Below, one piece after another: positions 1 to 9,037 of a DNA stretch of 64,000 nucleotides. Below the pieces are notes generated by a model, which worked only from the letters and a program-made list of their open reading frames with translations, did no database searches and had not been told where the DNA came from. Positions within the stretch are counted from its first letter, which is position 1; the number at the start of each line of letters is the position of its first letter. The stretch comes from DATARR01 sp034666985. Lineage in GTDB: Bacteria > Acidobacteriota > Thermoanaerobaculia > Multivoradales > UBA5704. The position numbers were made by a program, and so were the translations under genes. The stretch spans positions 79,257-143,256 of the forward strand of contig JAXDKS010000057.1 of NCBI GenBank assembly GCA_034666985.1, in the 5' to 3' direction.

Positions 1-998
1 TCCTGGGAGGGCTCCTCTCGGGCTATCAGATGACTGGCGATCCCCGCCTGCTCCGGCTCGCCGAGGACCTCGGGAAACGGCTCCTTCCCGTCTTCGACTC
101 CCCCACCGGCATGCCCTACATGTACGTCAACCTGAAGACGGGCAAGACCTCTGGCGCGCGCTCCAATCCCGCGGAGATCGGCACCCTCCTACTCGAATTC
201 GGCACCCTCTCGAAGCTCACGAAAAACCCCGTCTTCTACGACAAGGCCAAGAACGCCCTCGTCCAGCTCTACAAGCGGCGCTCGAAAATCGGTCTCGTGG
301 GCGAGGAGATCGACGTCGAGACAGGGCAATGGATCAGCAATGCCAGCCACGTGGGCGGCGGCATCGACTCCTACTATGAATATCTTTTGAAGTGCTCGCG
401 ACTCTTCGGCGACAAGGACTGCGCGAGCATGTGGAAGGAGAGCGTCCGCGCCCTCAACAAGCATCTCGCCGACGAGGCCCCCACCGGCCTCTGGTACGGG
501 CAGGTGGACCGGGTGACAGACAAGCGCACCGCCACCGAGTTCGGAGCCCTCCACGCCTTCCTCCCCGCCGTCCTCGCCCTCGGCGGCGATCTCGACCGAG
601 CCCGGCGCCTGCAGGCCTCCGCCTACAAGATGTGGAACCTGCACGGCATCGAGCCCGAGGTTCTCGACTACCGCACGATGAAAGTGACGGCTCCCGGCTA
701 TCAACTAAGGCCGGAGATCATGGAATCGGCCTACTATCTCCACCAATACACGAAGGACCCGCGATATCTCGAAATGGGAAGGACCTTCTTCGAGGGCCTC
801 GTCACCCACTGCCGGACCGACGCCGGCTACACGATATTGAAAGACGTCACGACCAAGGAGAAGGGCGACCTGATGCCCAGCTACTTCCTGGCCGAGACGC
901 TCAAATATCTCTACCTCCTCTTCGCCCCCGACGAGACTCTCGATCTCGGAAAGGTCGTCTTCAACACGGAGGCCCATCCGTTACGGCGGACGTGGTGA
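1..998 (+). CDS. GH47 family alpha-mannosidase, 3' part (5' end outside window)
   Basis: The reading frame is open from base 3 to the stop at 996-998, about 331 residues, so the gene begins upstream of the window; the ATG at 30 is internal. Visible marks are a GGLLSGYQ stretch at the very start, typical of the inner repeats of the (alpha/alpha)7 barrel, an EIGTLLLEFGTLSKLT segment, an RPEIMESAYYL segment and the terminal TEAHP motif, whose Thr binds calcium in class I alpha-1,2-mannosidases and EDEM proteins. The known family reaction is removal of alpha-1,2-linked mannose from glycans. The family is mainly eukaryotic, with scattered bacterial members, so the natural substrate here is unknown. 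Whether it has a signal peptide cannot be seen. It converges on the RDD gene, with 5 bp between the stops. Confidence 0.85.
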   Translation, partial: LGGLLSGYQMTGDPRLLRLAEDLGKRLLPVFDSPTGMPYMYVNLKTGKTSGARSNPAEIGTLLLEFGTLSKLTKNPVFYDKAKNALVQLYKRRSKIGLVGEEIDVETGQWISNASHVGGGIDSYYEYLLKCSRLFGDKDCASMWKESVRALNKHLADEAPTGLWYGQVDRVTDKRTATEFGALHAFLPAVLALGGDLDRARRLQASAYKMWNLHGIEPEVLDYRTMKVTAPGYQLRPEIMESAYYLHQYTKDPRYLEMGRTFFEGLVTHCRTDAGYTILKDVTTKEKGDLMPSYFLAETLKYLYLLFAPDETLDLGKVVFNTEAHPLRRTW

Positions 999-1003
999 GC
1001 GAG

Positions 1004-1489
1004 TCAGGAAAACGTGCGCTGAATCTCCGCCAGGCTCGGCTCGGAAGGGAACCCCAGACGCGGCAGGTCGCTGGTCTTGAGGACGAAGGTTCCCGCGACC
1101 ATGTCGCCGAGCCGCTGACGCTTCTTGTTGACGAGGACGGCGACGCCCGCGGGAATCCCGCCGAACAGAAAAGGATTCACCTCGACCAGCCGGAGCAGGG
1201 TTCGAAGCAGAGCCTTCTTCATCCCGGGCAGCCCGCCGACCGCATCTACCACCTTGATCCGGACGGTGAGCTTCCCGAGAGTGAACCCGGTGAGTCCCTC
1301 CAGCACGGGGAAGTAAGCGGCAGCCAGAGCGATCCAGAGGATCATGGTCTTCGTGTAGAGATCGTCGCCCAACACAGCATAGGGGAGGACCAGCAACGCG
1401 ATCAGCACCAGGAAGTCGATCACAGTGGCGCCCCACCGGCGGACGACGATGGATGAGTCGTATGACGCGGAGATATCCTCGGGTCTCAC
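1004..1489 (-). CDS. RDD family membrane protein
   Basis: 161 residues. The start is a GTG at 1489 preceded by GGAGGG; no better ATG exists. An RRWGATVIDFLVL segment carries the Arg-Asp pair that names the RDD family, followed by hydrophobic segments at about residues 20-42 and 48-66 and a later GFTLGKLTVRIKVVD stretch, with the closing KKRQRLGDMVAGT motif. RDD proteins are small inner-membrane proteins of mostly unknown function; some are linked to ion transport. It stands alone between a convergent GH47 gene and the SPFH gene, so context gives no role. Confidence 0.8.
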   Translation of the reverse strand: MRPEDISASYDSSIVVRRWGATVIDFLVLIALLVLPYAVLGDDLYTKTMILWIALAAAYFPVLEGLTGFTLGKLTVRIKVVDAVGGLPGMKKALLRTLLRLVEVNPFLFGGIPAGVAVLVNKKRQRLGDMVAGTFVLKTSDLPRLGFPSEPSLAEIQRTFS

Positions 1490-1600
1490 GGGCCCTCCCT
1501 CGGATCTGAAGCGGTTCTGATGATCAGGATAGCATGGTGCCCCGCGGGCGACTCGACCCGCGGGGCTGGCGGAACGTCTGCTGTCGTTATGTCGTCATGA

Positions 1601-3643
1601 CTAAGCCGCGCCGGCGCCATTTGCCCCGTTACCGGACTGCAGGCTGCGGCGCAGCTCGGCGCGCAGGGTCTCGGCGTGGGGGTCGACCGTCAGCGCGGGC
1701 TGGATGCCCACGGTCTCGCCCAGCTTGCCCGAGAGGAGCAGGGCGAGCAGGTTCTCCACGAGATTGCCGCCGCCCTTGCCATCGGTGGTCATCTGAATCT
1801 TCGGCACCACGTCGGAGCCGGCCTTCTCGATGGCCTCGGCGAAGCGGTTCATGACCTGCTGCACGAGCTGGAACTGCGGGCCGCCGTAGGCGCGCACCTG
1901 CTCTTCGAGGGCCAGCGCCTGGGCGACACCCACACGGGCGGTGCGGTCGGCGTCCGACTCGCCCATGAGACGGATCTTCTTCGCCTCGCCCTCGGCCAGG
2001 ATGCGGATCTTCTCCGCCTCGGCCTGCGCCAGGGTCTGGATCTGCGCCGCCTGCTGCTGAGCGCGGGCGTACTCGGCCTTGCCCTGGTTCTCCTCGACGG
2101 TGATGGCGATCTCCGACTCGGTGAGGGCCTGCTGCTGGCGCGCCCAGCTCTCGGCTTCGCGCAGCTCGCGCTCCTTGACGGCGGCGCGCTCCTGCCGGGT
2201 GTAGGTCTCCACCTGCTCCTCGGCGATCTGCCGCGAGCGGAGCTGCACCAGGATCTGCTCGATCTGGCCGCCGCCTTCGCCGGAGGTGGGCGTACCGATC
2301 AGCACCTCCTGCAGCTCCAGGTTGTAGATCGCGAACCGCTCCTTCATCTGCACGCCCGAGACGTCCTGGATCTCCGAGCGATCCTGGAGGAGCTGGATCA
2401 GCGTGCGGGTCTGGGCCACGTTCTTGAAATAGGCGCTGACCATCGGATCGAGCGTCTGCTCCACCAGCTTCTTGATGTCTCCGAAACGCTGGATGACGAG
2501 CGGCGCCTTGCGGTAGTCGATGTGCACCACCACGGACAGCGGCAGGCTCGGCTCGAACGCGTCCCGGGTGATCAGGCTCACCTCGGAAAGGTTTTCGTCA
2601 AAACGATGCGCGCCGGTCTGCGTCCGGTTCCACTTCAGGATGAAGTTGGTCGTCGGCACCATGATGCACTGGCCGGCGTAGGTGTTGAACGCGTACTTGC
2701 CGGGCAGCAGCGGCTCGTTCCACACGCCCCGCTCGCCCACCGCCACCAGCTCGCCGTGCTTGTAGTCCTTGCCCGAGAGGTCGCGGCCGGTGATGCCGGT
2801 GTACGAAACGATCACGCCCACGGTGCCCACCTCGACGACGGTCTTGGGCACCAGCTCCTCGGTGGCGAACAGGCGGTTGATGTAGTAGGTGCCTTCCACC
2901 AGCACTTGGAGCTGCCGGCCGCGCTGGCCGCCGGCCAGCAGGAACTTGTCAGCGTCCTGAAAGCTGTTGTGGTACGTCTCCGCATGGGCGGGGTCGTTGC
3001 CGACCAGGGGCGCGATGAGCTCGCCCGACGGCACGGCCGGGCCATCGTGCACGATGACGATGCCGATGCGGTCTTCGGTGCCGCGGATGACCACGGGGCG
3101 GTAGCCGTTGCGCTCGGAGATCAGCTCGCTCATCTTCTTGAACACCCCCTCCTCACTGCGGTCGAGGGGCAGATAGAAGACTTGATCGCGGGTCAGCACC
3201 ACGAAGAGCGCGAGGTTGATGGCATAGGTGCCCTCGCGCAGGATCATGCGCTGCGGCCCCTTCTGACCGCCCGCGCGCAGGAAGGCCGCGGCGTCCTGGA
3301 AGTTGTTGGCGCGCAGGTTGGAAGCCAGCGTCTGCGTCGGCGGCAGCGACTGGCCGTCGCGGGCGAAGATGTAGCCCACCTCGCCCTGCGGAATGGTGAC
3401 CAGCGACATCTTGTGGATCCGGTACTGAAACGGCTTCAGGAAGTGCCAGCCGCCGCGCAGGACATCCGGCTGGAAACCGGCCTCGCCTTCGAGGGCGATC
3501 AGGCCGGACTGCACGGAGCCCTTGCCGCTGATCAGCTTCTCCAGGATCCCCACGCGGTTGTTGGGGATGTAGATCAGCGAGCGGAAGAGCAGGAAGAGGA
3601 AGACAGCGCCCGCAACGAGCAGCGTGACATAGACGAGAGGCAT
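1601..3643 (-). CDS. SPFH/Band-7 (flotillin-like) membrane-anchored protein with repeated N-terminal modules
   Basis: 680 residues with an N-terminal membrane anchor at about 3-24. Residues about 85-320 contain three diverged copies of one module, each with a VG-x-I...DG start, a G-(Q/E)-RG centre and a closing G-x-Y-x-(I/F)N. The Band-7/SPFH core follows (about 330-460), then a long charged, Ala/Glu/Gln-rich coiled coil (about 465-580) with the AEAEKIRILAEGEAKKIRLM pattern of flotillins and stomatins, and a low-complexity tail. SPFH proteins build large membrane-attached oligomers that organise membrane domains. The repeated front half is unusual for a plain flotillin and recalls vault-type repeats, but that comparison is an inference. 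The ATG at 3643 begins the transmembrane segment directly. Monocistronic as far as can be seen. Confidence 0.8.
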   Translation of the reverse strand: MPLVYVTLLVAGAVFLFLLFRSLIYIPNNRVGILEKLISGKGSVQSGLIALEGEAGFQPDVLRGGWHFLKPFQYRIHKMSLVTIPQGEVGYIFARDGQSLPPTQTLASNLRANNFQDAAAFLRAGGQKGPQRMILREGTYAINLALFVVLTRDQVFYLPLDRSEEGVFKKMSELISERNGYRPVVIRGTEDRIGIVIVHDGPAVPSGELIAPLVGNDPAHAETYHNSFQDADKFLLAGGQRGRQLQVLVEGTYYINRLFATEELVPKTVVEVGTVGVIVSYTGITGRDLSGKDYKHGELVAVGERGVWNEPLLPGKYAFNTYAGQCIMVPTTNFILKWNRTQTGAHRFDENLSEVSLITRDAFEPSLPLSVVVHIDYRKAPLVIQRFGDIKKLVEQTLDPMVSAYFKNVAQTRTLIQLLQDRSEIQDVSGVQMKERFAIYNLELQEVLIGTPTSGEGGGQIEQILVQLRSRQIAEEQVETYTRQERAAVKERELREAESWARQQQALTESEIAITVEENQGKAEYARAQQQAAQIQTLAQAEAEKIRILAEGEAKKIRLMGESDADRTARVGVAQALALEEQVRAYGGPQFQLVQQVMNRFAEAIEKAGSDVVPKIQMTTDGKGGGNLVENLLALLLSGKLGETVGIQPALTVDPHAETLRAELRRSLQSGNGANGAGAA

Positions 3644-3864
3644 GATGATCTCCAGTGTCTTGGGATGGGTTGTGTTCGGGATCGGCGGTCTGGAAAGTCC
3701 CCGGCTGGCCCATGGCGACGCCCCGCCGATGGCGGATGGGGGGCCAGGTCTGTCCGGGGGTCTACAGGTAAGTGATGTGGGAGGAAAAAACGTTTCGCGG
3801 GAGTTGAGGCCTGCCCGATCCGGAGGGCATTCCTGGATCGCGGCGGAGCGGCGCAGGCGCTCTC

Positions 3865-4362
3865 TCAGACCTCGACGTCATCGAGGAGACGGTACATCAC
3901 GTAGGCATCGACGTACCCAAGCTCCCGATGGCGGAACGCCTTGGGCAGCGTCCCGACGATGGTGAAGCCCAGCTTCTTCCACAGGTTCACGGCTACGTCG
4001 TTCGTGCTGATGACCAGGTTGAACTGCATCGCGAGAAAGCCGGCCTTTCGAGCTTCCCGGAGACAGTGCAGCCCCATGGCCTTGCCTGCGCCGCGCCCCC
4101 CATAGGACGGATCGACCATGAAGGAGGCGTTCGCCACGTGGGAGCCGAGATCCCGCTGATTCGGAATGATCTTGTACATCCCGACGATCCGCCCATCCTC
4201 CTCGGCGACATAGGAGGCCACTCCAGGACTGAACCAGTAGGAGAACGCATCCTCACGGCTGGTACCGGGAGCGAACATATACGTATCCCCGGTCGCGATC
4301 ACCGCGCGGAAGATCGGCCAAAGGGCCTCGAAGTCGTCTTCCGTGGCTCGGCGTATTTCCAT
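3865..4362 (-). CDS. GNAT family N-acetyltransferase
   Basis: 165 residues from the ATG at 4362 (MEIRRATEDDFEALW). The open frame runs upstream to 4551, but that extension is translated repeat DNA (a KDTKDFKDSK pattern) and is not part of the protein. The GNAT fold is recognisable: an N-terminal beta1-alpha1 with RRATEDD, the YVAEEDGRIVGMYKI strands, an acetyl-CoA pyrophosphate-binding loop at VDPSYGGRGAGKAMG, and the C-terminal NLWKKLGFTIVGTLPKAF motif. It resembles the YhhY/phosphinothricin-acetyltransferase branch. The substrate cannot be told from sequence. Confidence 0.85.
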   Translation of the reverse strand: MEIRRATEDDFEALWPIFRAVIATGDTYMFAPGTSREDAFSYWFSPGVASYVAEEDGRIVGMYKIIPNQRDLGSHVANASFMVDPSYGGRGAGKAMGLHCLREARKAGFLAMQFNLVISTNDVAVNLWKKLGFTIVGTLPKAFRHRELGYVDAYVMYRLLDDVEV

Positions 4363-4405
4363 GGGCAGGCTCTGCGAGCCAAGATAGCATGAGGAAAGCC
4401 GAAAC

Positions 4406-4494
4406 AAGGACTGCAAGGACACCAAGGACCAAAGACACTGGTGCTTCTTGTCCTTATCGTCCTTGCTGTCCTTGAAGTCCTTTGTGTCCTTGCT
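4406..4494. repeat. 9-bp-period inverted repeat element, copy 1 (3 x AAGGACNNN / 5 x GTCCTTNNN)
   Basis: AAGGAC occurs at 4406, 4415 and 4424, exactly 9 bp apart. GTCCTT, its reverse complement, occurs at 4450, 4459, 4468, 4477 and 4486, again 9 bp apart. The RNA could fold as a slipping hairpin. The element lies between the GNAT start and the stop of the efflux outer-membrane factor gene. A second copy with the same 3+5 layout is at 60419-60508. It accounts for the false N-terminal extension of the GNAT frame. Confidence 0.9.
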
Positions 4495-4502
4495 GTGGTT
4501 TT

Positions 4503-5948
4503 CTACCGCGCCACCAACGCCCCCGCCGCCGGCAACTCGTCCGTGCTCCACCCACCCCCCAGCGCCTTGACGAGGTTGACGCTGGCGGTCATCTGCCGGA
4601 TGCGGAGATCCACGGCGGCGCGCTCGTTGGCGAGGGCGGCGTTCTGCGCGGTGATGACCTCCAGATAGCTGGTGATGCCGCCCGAGTAGCGGGTGCGGGC
4701 CAGCTCCAGGGAACGCTCGGCCGCGGCGGTGGCGGCAGCCTGCTGAGCAGATTCTTCGGCGAGGATGCGCAGGGCCGCGAGGTTGTCTTCCACGTTTTCG
4801 AAGGCGGTCAGCACGCTCTCGCGGTAGGCGGCCACGTTGGCGTCGTAGGCGGCTTCGGCCTGTGCGGTCGCGGCGCGACGGCGGCCGCCGTCGAAGACCG
4901 TGGCCACGAGCGAGGGACCGAGCGACCAGAAGCGGCTGGGCAGGGAGAACAGCTTCGCAATCGTCGAGGCCTCGAAGCCTCCAGACGCGCTCAGGCCGAG
5001 GCTCGGGAAGTAGGCCGCCCTGGCAACCCCGATCTCGGCGTTGGCCGCCGCCATCCGGCGCTCGGCCGCGGCGACGTCGGGACGGCGCTCCAGCAGCTCG
5101 GCGGGAAGGGCCACCGGAATCGCCGGCGGTGTGACGTTGATCGGCGCGGGCGGAATCGTCAGGTCGGACGGCGGCTTACCGGTGAGGATGGCGATCGCAT
5201 GCTCGAATTCGGACCGGGCCACGCCGAGATCGATCGCCTGGGCCCGCGTGGTCTCGAGCTGCGTCTGCGCCTGGGCCACGTCGGCACCCGAGGAGACCCC
5301 CACGTCGTGGCGGCGAATGTTGATCTGGAGCGTCCGCTCATAGCCGGCGACGGTCGTGTCGAGGAGCTGCCGCTGCTCGTCGAGGCCGTGGAGCTGGAAA
5401 TAATCGACCGCCAGCTCGGTCTGGAGGCTCAGGCGCACCGCCTCGACGTCGGCGGCGCTCGCCTGGGCGTTCGCCACGTTCGCTTCGATCTCGCGCCGCA
5501 CCCGTCCCCAGACGTCGAATTCGTAGGAGAAGTCGATCGGCACCTGGTAGACGGTCGCCGTGCCGCTCCGCGAAGTGCCTGTCCCTGTGGAGACGCGGCT
5601 CGCCGAGGCGCGGGAATTGGTGACGGAAGCGCCCGCGGTCACCGTCGGAAACAATCCGGAGCGCGCTCCCTGCACCGCAGCGCGAGCGCCGCGAAACTGC
5701 GCTTCGGCCTGCGCCAGGGTCTGATTGGAAACGGCGACCTGCTCTTCGAGCGCGTTGAGTCGCGGATCGCCGAAGAGCTCCCACCACTTGCCGCGCAGGG
5801 CGCCATCCTTCGGCTCGGCCGTCTTCCAATTCTCCGGCGGCGGCTCCTTGAAGGCGGCCGGCGTCTCCACCGGCGGCTTTCTATAATTCGGCCCCACGGC
5901 ACAGGACGTAGCCAGCAGGCCGATCCAGATCAGATTCAGGGCTTTCAT
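4503..5948 (-). CDS. efflux outer-membrane factor lipoprotein (OprM/NodT family) of the MdtABC-type system
   Basis: 481 residues. The ATG at 5948 overlaps the stop of the upstream pump gene (ATGA). The N-terminus is a lipoprotein signal, with LLATSC placing the acylated Cys at about residue 16, followed by AVGPNYRKP, the usual opening of the NodT branch of TolC-like factors. Two repeats of long helices with two short beta-barrel halves follow, with the typical ELLERRPDVAAAERRM and AAYFPSLGLSASGG segments. The protein forms the trimeric outer-membrane exit duct. It is the last gene of a four-gene operon whose coupling by 4-bp overlaps indicates translation as one unit. Confidence 0.9.
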   Translation of the reverse strand: MKALNLIWIGLLATSCAVGPNYRKPPVETPAAFKEPPPENWKTAEPKDGALRGKWWELFGDPRLNALEEQVAVSNQTLAQAEAQFRGARAAVQGARSGLFPTVTAGASVTNSRASASRVSTGTGTSRSGTATVYQVPIDFSYEFDVWGRVRREIEANVANAQASAADVEAVRLSLQTELAVDYFQLHGLDEQRQLLDTTVAGYERTLQINIRRHDVGVSSGADVAQAQTQLETTRAQAIDLGVARSEFEHAIAILTGKPPSDLTIPPAPINVTPPAIPVALPAELLERRPDVAAAERRMAAANAEIGVARAAYFPSLGLSASGGFEASTIAKLFSLPSRFWSLGPSLVATVFDGGRRRAATAQAEAAYDANVAAYRESVLTAFENVEDNLAALRILAEESAQQAAATAAAERSLELARTRYSGGITSYLEVITAQNAALANERAAVDLRIRQMTASVNLVKALGGGWSTDELPAAGALVAR

Positions 5949-8900
5949 GCTTCGGACCTCGCGGGCACGGCGGCGCGGCGGCGCTCGCGCCGGGCTTTCG
6001 ACCACCAGAGCTGGAATCGATCGAGATAGAGATAGACGACCGGCGTCGTGTAGAGGGTGAGGAGCTGGCTGAAGAGCAGACCGCCGACGATGGCGATGCC
6101 CAGCGGCCGGCGCAGCTCCGAGCCCGTGCCGAGACCGATTGCCAGCGGCAGGCCACCGAGCATCGCCGCCATCGTCGTCATGATGATCGGCCGGAAGCGC
6201 AGCAGGCAGGCCTCGAAGATGGCGTCGTCCGGTTTCTTGTCGTCCTCGCGCTCCGCCGCGATGGCGAAATCGATCATCAGGATCGCGTTCTTCTTCACGA
6301 TGCCGATCAGCAGGATGATGCCGATGAGCGCGATCACCGACAGCTCGGTCTTGCAGAGGAGGAGGGCCAGCAGCGCGCCCACGCCCGCGGACGGCAGCGT
6401 CGAGAGGATGGTGATCGGATGGATCATGCTCTCGTAGAGCACGCCGAGCACGATGTAGACCGTGAGCAGCGCCGCCAGGATGAGGATCGGCTCGTTCGCC
6501 AGCGAGGCCTGGAACGCCTGTGCCGTGCCCTGGAAGCTGCCGTGGATGTTGGAGGGCAGCCGGATCCCCGCCTGCGTTCGATTGATGGCGTCGACGGCCG
6601 TGCCGAGCGCCACGCCGGGCGGCAGGTTGAACGACAGCGTCACCGACGGGAACTGCCCCTGGTGATTGATGGTGAGCGGCGCGCTGGTGGTCTCGTAGTG
6701 CGTGAAGGTGGCGAGCGGCACCATCTGACCGTCCCGGGCCCGCACGTAGACGGCTTTCAGCCCGTCCGGGTTCTGCCAGAATTGCGGCGCCACCTGCATC
6801 ACCACGTGATACTGGTTGAGCTGCTGATACATGGTGGAGACCGGCCGCTGGCCGAAGGCGTCGTAGAGCGTGGCGTCGATCATCTGTGGCGTGATGCCGA
6901 GCCGCGCGGCGGTGGTGCGATCGATCACCAGCGACGCCTGGAGCCCCTTGTTCTGCTGATCGGAGTTGACGTCGGCCAGCTCCGGCAGGGTGCGCAGCTT
7001 CTGCATCAGGCGAGGCGCCCACTGCAGGAGCTCCTTGGTGTCATCCCCCTGGAGTGTGTATTGATATTGCGCGTTGCCGCCGCGCCCGCCCACCCGCAGG
7101 TCCTGCACCGGCTGCAGGAACAGGTTGGCGCCGGGCACGTGGGCGAGCTTCGGGCGCAGCCGCGCGATCACCTGGTCGGCCGTGGTCTTGCGCTTCTCCT
7201 TGAGCGCCACGAACATGCGCCCCGAGTTGTTGCCGCCGGTGAAGGCGGTCACGGTGTCTACCGCCGGGTCGCGCTGCACCACACCCGCGAGCAGCGCCAG
7301 CCGCTTCTGCATAGCCTGGAAGGAGCTCGACTGGTCGGCCTGGATGTTGCCGTTGAGGCGCCCCGTGTCCTGCTGCGGGAAGAACCCCTTGGGAACGATC
7401 ACATAAAGATAGACGCTCGCCGCCATCGTCGCCAGCGTGATCAGCAGCACCAGCGGCTGATGCCGGAGCACCCAGCGCAGCGACGATTCATAACGCCCCA
7501 GCACCCATTGGAAGGCGCGCTCGTTCGCCCGATAGAGGCGGCCATGTTTTTCCTGGTTGTGGGCGCGCAGGAGCCTGGCGCACATCATCGGCGTCGTGGT
7601 CAGCGAGACCAGCAGCGAGACGCCGATGGCGACCGAGAGGGTAACGGCGAACTCGCGGAACAGGCGCCCCACGATGCCGCCCATCAGCAGGATGGGAATG
7701 AAGACCGCCACCAGCGATAGGCTGATCGACATCACCGTGAAGCCGATCTCCTTCGCCCCACGCAAGGCCGCTTCATGCGGTGGCACGCCCTGCTCCAGGT
7801 AGCGCGTGATGTTCTCGATCACCACGATGGCGTCGTCCACCACGAAGCCGGTGGCCACGGTCATCGCCATCAGCGACAGGTTGTCGATGCTGTAGCCGAG
7901 CAGATACATGACGCCGAAGGTGCCGATGAGCGACACCGGCACCGCGACGCTGGGAATCAGGGTCGAGCGCACGTCGCGCAGGAAGATGAAGACGACGAGG
8001 ATGACGAGCGCGATCGAGATCACCAGCGTGATCTCCACGTCGCGCACCGAGGCGCGGATGGTGCGTGTCGAGTCCTGCACCACCGCGAGGTTGATCGACG
8101 GCGGGATCGACGCCTGGAGCTGCGGGAGCACGGCGCGGATGCGGTCGACGGTGGCGATGATGTTGGCGCCCGGCTGGCGGTTGATGATGATCAGCACCGC
8201 GGGCTTGCCGTTGGCGAGACCGCCGGTGCGCACGTCCTCCACCGAGTCGGTGACGTTGGCGACGTCCCCCAGCCGCACGCCCGCCCCGTTCCGATAGGTG
8301 ATGATCAGCGAGCGGTATTCGTCGGCCTTCAGCAGTTGATCGGTGGTGCTGAGCGACCAGGACTGGGTGGCACTCTCGAGCTTCCCCTTGGGCCGGTTGG
8401 CGTTGGCGTTGGAAAGGGCTGTGCGCAGGTCTTCGAAGCCGATGCCATAGCCCGCCAGCACGGTGGGATTGACGTCCACCCGCACGGCCGGCAGCGCGCC
8501 GCCGCCCACGGTGACCTGGCCGACGCCCTCGATCTGAGCGAGCTTCTGCTGCAGGACGGACGAGCCGATGTCGTACATCCGCCGCTTTTCGACCAGGTCG
8601 GAGGTCATCGACAGGAGCATGATCGGCGCGTCCGACGGGTTGACCTTGCGATAGGAAGGATTGTTCGGCAGGTTCGCCGGGAGCTGTCCCCGCGCCGCGT
8701 TGATCGCCGCCTGGACGTCGCGCGCCGCGGCGTTGATGTCGCGGTTGAGATCGAATTGCAAGGTGACGTTGGTCGACCCGAGCGAGCTGGAGGAGGTCAT
8801 CTCGGTGACACCCGCGATGCGCCCGAACTGGCGCTCCAGCGGCGTCGCGACCGACGACGCCATGGTCTCGGGGCTCGCGCCCGGCAGCCCGGCCTGGACC

Positions 8901-9037
8901 GAGATGGTGGGAAACTCCACCTGCGGCAGCGGCGAGACCGGCAGGAGCTTGTAGGCGATGCCGCCCGCGAGCGCGATCGCCACCGTCAGCAGCGTGGTGG
9001 CGATCGGCCGGTTGATGAACGGCGCCGAGATGCTCAT
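5945..9037 (-). CDS. mdtC: RND multidrug efflux pump subunit, MdtC-like
   Basis: 1030 residues, full length for HAE-1 RND transporters. The ATG at 9037 overlaps the previous stop (ATGA). The N-terminus MSISAPFINRPIATTLL is the usual first membrane helix. The proton-relay pair is in TM4 (TGFVVDDAIVVIENI), and the TM10 Lys is in GIVKKNAILMIDFA. Two large periplasmic loops sit between TM1-2 and TM7-8. In E. coli MdtB and MdtC form a heterotrimer. Here two adjacent, non-identical pumps of the same branch share one adaptor, so the same arrangement is inferred. The frame is open far upstream of the start, inside the neighbouring pump gene; that extension is not real. Confidence 0.88.
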   Translation of the reverse strand: MSISAPFINRPIATTLLTVAIALAGGIAYKLLPVSPLPQVEFPTISVQAGLPGASPETMASSVATPLERQFGRIAGVTEMTSSSSLGSTNVTLQFDLNRDINAAARDVQAAINAARGQLPANLPNNPSYRKVNPSDAPIMLLSMTSDLVEKRRMYDIGSSVLQQKLAQIEGVGQVTVGGGALPAVRVDVNPTVLAGYGIGFEDLRTALSNANANRPKGKLESATQSWSLSTTDQLLKADEYRSLIITYRNGAGVRLGDVANVTDSVEDVRTGGLANGKPAVLIIINRQPGANIIATVDRIRAVLPQLQASIPPSINLAVVQDSTRTIRASVRDVEITLVISIALVILVVFIFLRDVRSTLIPSVAVPVSLIGTFGVMYLLGYSIDNLSLMAMTVATGFVVDDAIVVIENITRYLEQGVPPHEAALRGAKEIGFTVMSISLSLVAVFIPILLMGGIVGRLFREFAVTLSVAIGVSLLVSLTTTPMMCARLLRAHNQEKHGRLYRANERAFQWVLGRYESSLRWVLRHQPLVLLITLATMAASVYLYVIVPKGFFPQQDTGRLNGNIQADQSSSFQAMQKRLALLAGVVQRDPAVDTVTAFTGGNNSGRMFVALKEKRKTTADQVIARLRPKLAHVPGANLFLQPVQDLRVGGRGGNAQYQYTLQGDDTKELLQWAPRLMQKLRTLPELADVNSDQQNKGLQASLVIDRTTAARLGITPQMIDATLYDAFGQRPVSTMYQQLNQYHVVMQVAPQFWQNPDGLKAVYVRARDGQMVPLATFTHYETTSAPLTINHQGQFPSVTLSFNLPPGVALGTAVDAINRTQAGIRLPSNIHGSFQGTAQAFQASLANEPILILAALLTVYIVLGVLYESMIHPITILSTLPSAGVGALLALLLCKTELSVIALIGIILLIGIVKKNAILMIDFAIAAEREDDKKPDDAIFEACLLRFRPIIMTTMAAMLGGLPLAIGLGTGSELRRPLGIAIVGGLLFSQLLTLYTTPVVYLYLDRFQLWWSKARRERRRAAVPARSEA

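Noticed and set aside
1676..3775. 699-codon plus-strand frame across the SPFH gene
   Set aside because: Leu/Gly/His-rich shadow of the SPFH gene.
4363..4551. 63-residue N-terminal extension of the GNAT protein
   Set aside because: It is a translation of the 9-bp repeat element; the ATG at 4362 gives a standard GNAT N-terminus.
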